Assembly (NCBI RefSeq): GCF_000518705.1
Contig: NZ_KI912479.1
Coordinates: forward strand, 347,091 to 411,090
Direction: 5' to 3'
DNA: 64,000 bases
Source of the DNA: Shewanella colwelliana ATCC 39565
Lineage (GTDB): Bacteria; Pseudomonadota; Gammaproteobacteria; Enterobacterales; Shewanellaceae
Numbering within the stretch: the first letter of the stretch is position 1; each line of letters starts with the position of its first letter. The notes under the pieces are model-generated. The model worked only from the letters and a program-made list of their open reading frames with translations. It was not told the origin of the DNA and searched no databases. Shown one piece after another: positions 62,072 through 64,000 of this stretch. Both the position numbers and the translations under genes were made by a program.

Positions 62072-62114
62072 CCTCCAAAATCTTATTAAGTCGCAGTTAA
62101 TAAGGCTTTGGAGG
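62072..62114. repeat. Extragenic palindrome downstream of the SDR gene
   Basis: CCTCCAAA (62072-62079) and TTTGGAGG (62107-62114), then an inner TTATTAA (62083-62089) with TTAATAA (62097-62103), separated by a 3x3 internal loop and a seven-base end loop. There is no T run. Its CCTCCAA / TTGGAGG ends match the palindrome at 33959-33992. Confidence 0.5.
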
Positions 62115-62192
62115 GGCTCAACTCACTCAATGATCTGTTAAAGCATATCAGTTAAGACCTACCCCTAATGCAAGCTTTTCAAAGTAAGAGGA

Positions 62193-63236
62193 TTATTCAG
62201 GAAAAGCTGGCGAAATACATTTTTTCACTTCAAAACGATATTGATATTTTACGGTTTTATCGGGAATGATCTCTAGAATCTCATAATCATTGAGTTCAAC
62301 CACGGAGGAGCCTGGCTGCTTGTGACAGCGTGAACGTTTGTCGCTTTCTAATTTGAATGCAAAATGGGCTATTAACTGCCTAACTTGAGTTTGATAGGTT
62401 TGTCTAATACGGGCATAGGTCGCTTCGTCTGGAAGTGGTTCGTCAGCAGTTAATGACTTAATACTATTTGTTTCTTCAAGTGCTTTAGGCTTCGTTTCGG
62501 ACTTAGTTTCTTCAGCCCATACCTCAACAGCTGGAGTTTTGCTGGCTATCGTTTGGCCCATCTCGTCTATGGCATTATTTGATTGAGGTTGTTCAATGAT
62601 TGCTAAGTTATTAAAGGTATCCTCGACATTCTGTTCCACATTGCCCACCAACATAAACACATGGTAGAGCACAATTGATGAGAGAATAAAACGTACGATC
62701 ATCGTGATAAAGCGATAGTGCTTATTATCGGTCAAACGCCAGTTATTAACACCCAAAGGCCGCAGTATCAACAAAATTATGATATAAAAAGGCACAATTA
62801 TCTGTGCCATCAATAATGCTATAGCACTGATGGCAATGACCCAAGCTGGAAGAAAAAGCAAGATTGCAAAGTTATGGGTGTAACTAAAATGGCTTGCTGG
62901 CACACCGACAATTTCGTTAACAGTGCTACTTGTCATGACTAAAGCAAAATTTGCCACGATCGCGTAAAACAGCAGCAGTATGGCTTTACCGGCTAGTGAG
63001 TGCCACAGTCGAGTAAATAGCGGCCAGAACTCTAGCATTAACGCAATGGTTGTAATAACGGCAATGGTGCCTAATTGGCTATCGGCAAAAAATAATACGA
63101 TAGCGATCAAATAGAATCGCTGCGGCAAGGTTAAATTAGCCCAAATCAGCTTAATAGATTGCCATGTTGATTTGGGGTGCGAGGCAAGTAATTTGAGTCT
63201 CTTTTGGATATTTAACTGGGCAAAATTTGGTTGCAC
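62193..63236 (-). CDS. Membrane protein of unknown function
   Basis: A 347-residue protein. About residues 40-205 hold four or five membrane helices (FYLIAIVLFFADSQLG, AILLLFYAIVANFALVM, LLFLPAWVIAISAIALLMA, IVRFILSSIVLYHVFMLV). Then comes a long acidic, low-complexity linker (about 210-275, EEPKSETKPKALE-like) and a C-terminal domain of about 70 residues with two Cys (SRCHKQPG and VKKCIS) that could form a disulfide. GTG 63236 is the start, with AAGGGA five bases upstream. No family recognised. Confidence 0.7.
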   Translation of the reverse strand: MQPNFAQLNIQKRLKLLASHPKSTWQSIKLIWANLTLPQRFYLIAIVLFFADSQLGTIAVITTIALMLEFWPLFTRLWHSLAGKAILLLFYAIVANFALVMTSSTVNEIVGVPASHFSYTHNFAILLFLPAWVIAISAIALLMAQIIVPFYIIILLILRPLGVNNWRLTDNKHYRFITMIVRFILSSIVLYHVFMLVGNVEQNVEDTFNNLAIIEQPQSNNAIDEMGQTIASKTPAVEVWAEETKSETKPKALEETNSIKSLTADEPLPDEATYARIRQTYQTQVRQLIAHFAFKLESDKRSRCHKQPGSSVVELNDYEILEIIPDKTVKYQYRFEVKKCISPAFPE

Positions 63237-63353
63237 TATATTCCCTTACTCGCGGTGTCATTTTGTCTTAGATAGGTGCTTATGATTGATTATCGCCTAT
63301 ATGTTACTGTAGTGTTAATCGTCAGTAAATGCAGCAAATGATTACTTTATAAT

Positions 63354-63914
63354 ATGCCGATTAGAATAATACCACTCACAACTCCATATTTTAGCCAAGT
63401 GATCGCACTGGGAAACCATGTCCATGGTGATGGTTATTTGGATGCTGAGATGATGCAGCAGATCGCGAGCAAAGGGAGCAAAGACGGGATTAACGCTAAC
63501 TTCGTTGCCTTAGACAATGAGCGCCTTATTGGTTTCAGACTCACCTATGCTCCGGGTTCGTGGACGATTGACCGTTGGTGTACGCCTGCCTCGTGGGATG
63601 TACCGACCGAGCAGCTCTGCTATTTTAAATGCAATACCGTCGCGACGGAATATCGAGGCCAAGGTGTTGGAGGTTCACTACTAAGGGCGTCAATAACTGC
63701 GACTCAAAAGCAAGGAGGGGTCGGAGGTTTGAGTCATCTCTGGAAACAAAGTCCGGATAATTCAGCTGTCGGATATTTTACTCGTGCTGGTGGCCGATTA
63801 ATAAAAGAGCATCCAAATCGATGGAATAATAACCCAGATCATCCCGATTATGTTTGCGTATTGTGCGGCGAATCATGTCACTGCACCGCTTGTGAGATGT
63901 TGCTACTTTATTAA
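63354..63914 (+). CDS. GNAT acetyltransferase with Cys-rich tail
   Basis: A 186-residue GNAT protein. The acetyl-CoA loop is EYRGQGVGGSLLRASI (about 100-115) after the typical CNTV strand; the fold spans about 4-155. The C-terminus adds a tail CVLCGESCHCTACEM with five Cys in 13 residues (CxxC-x3-CxC-xx-C), able to bind metal. The substrate is not known. No good ribosome binding site is seen before ATG 63354. Confidence 0.85.
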   Translation: MPIRIIPLTTPYFSQVIALGNHVHGDGYLDAEMMQQIASKGSKDGINANFVALDNERLIGFRLTYAPGSWTIDRWCTPASWDVPTEQLCYFKCNTVATEYRGQGVGGSLLRASITATQKQGGVGGLSHLWKQSPDNSAVGYFTRAGGRLIKEHPNRWNNNPDHPDYVCVLCGESCHCTACEMLLLY

Positions 63915-63947
63915 CTCATCCTAGTGTTAGAAATTTAGGTTATTGCC

Positions 63948-64000
63948 ATGACGTATGATCCGTTAATTACCCGATCCCCACATCACCAGCCTTGGCCCGA
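63948..64000 (+). CDS. Start of a gene cut by the window edge, unknown
   Basis: ATG 63948 opens a frame reading MTYDPLITRSPHQPWP to the end of the window, with TAGGT about nine bases upstream. It begins 34 bases after the GNAT gene on the same strand. The N-terminus is like that of FAD-dependent oxidoreductases that start with a short leader before the nucleotide-binding motif, but too little is present to decide. Confidence 0.5.
   Translation, partial: MTYDPLITRSPHHQPWP

Overview
The window looks like ordinary core chromosome of a gammaproteobacterium of the genus Shewanella. The evidence is the Entner-Doudoroff block hexR / zwf-pgl-edd-eda with pykA beside it, a rhombosortase next to queC, a psrA-fadE pair, the order ald / lrp / ftsK-lolA-rarA-crcB-serS, the tusDCB-tusE genes next to yccA, a DmeF-type efflux gene, and many c-di-GMP and RND genes. 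This is pattern recognition, not a database search. No insertion sequence, prophage, CRISPR array or integron is visible.

Layout. 1-6.8 kb: tRNA-Asn, a pair of DnaA-box-like sites, uvrB, then queuosine genes queC and queE, a rhombosortase, a Cds1-like PLP enzyme and two identical tRNA-Tyr genes. 6.9-14 kb: two small conserved-looking proteins, a GAF-PAS-GGDEF-EAL protein, a YchJ-like/SnoaL-like pair, smrA and an M2 peptidyl-dipeptidase. 14-17 kb: psrA-fadE with a PsrA-like operator. 17-24.6 kb: pykA, hexR, zwf, pgl, edd, eda, which together make pyruvate and glyceraldehyde-3-phosphate from glucose-6-phosphate, with HexR-like sites in both control regions. 24.7-33.5 kb: ecotin, a dmeF-marR operon behind a striking inverted operator pair, an eptA/mcr-like gene broken by one stop codon, a diguanylate cyclase, patZ, and a decayed small secreted protein gene. 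33.6-36.3 kb: tRNA-fMet, tRNA-Val, norM, ribE and a CPXCG protein. 37-43.4 kb: thrS-infC-rpmI-rplT with infC starting at an ATA codon, trxB, ald and lrp. 43.5-49.9 kb: ftsK, lolA, rarA, crcB, serS and a 39-residue membrane protein. 49.9-54.7 kb: tusE/B/C/D, yccA, punR/punC, tRNA-Ser. 55-64 kb: an RND pump with its adaptor, a kinase-fold protein, unknown proteins, an SDR enzyme, a GNAT enzyme with a Cys-rich tail, and the start of one more gene.

I found no convincing new multi-gene system. The best leads are small: the ATA start of infC, the duplicated palindromic operator before dmeF-marR, the single-nonsense eptA-like gene, a branched inverted-repeat structure near 59.7 kb, the 39-residue membrane protein after serS, and the Cys-rich tail on the last GNAT enzyme. 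Several gene starts were moved from the longest open frame to a start with a ribosome binding site; those cases are explained in the entries.
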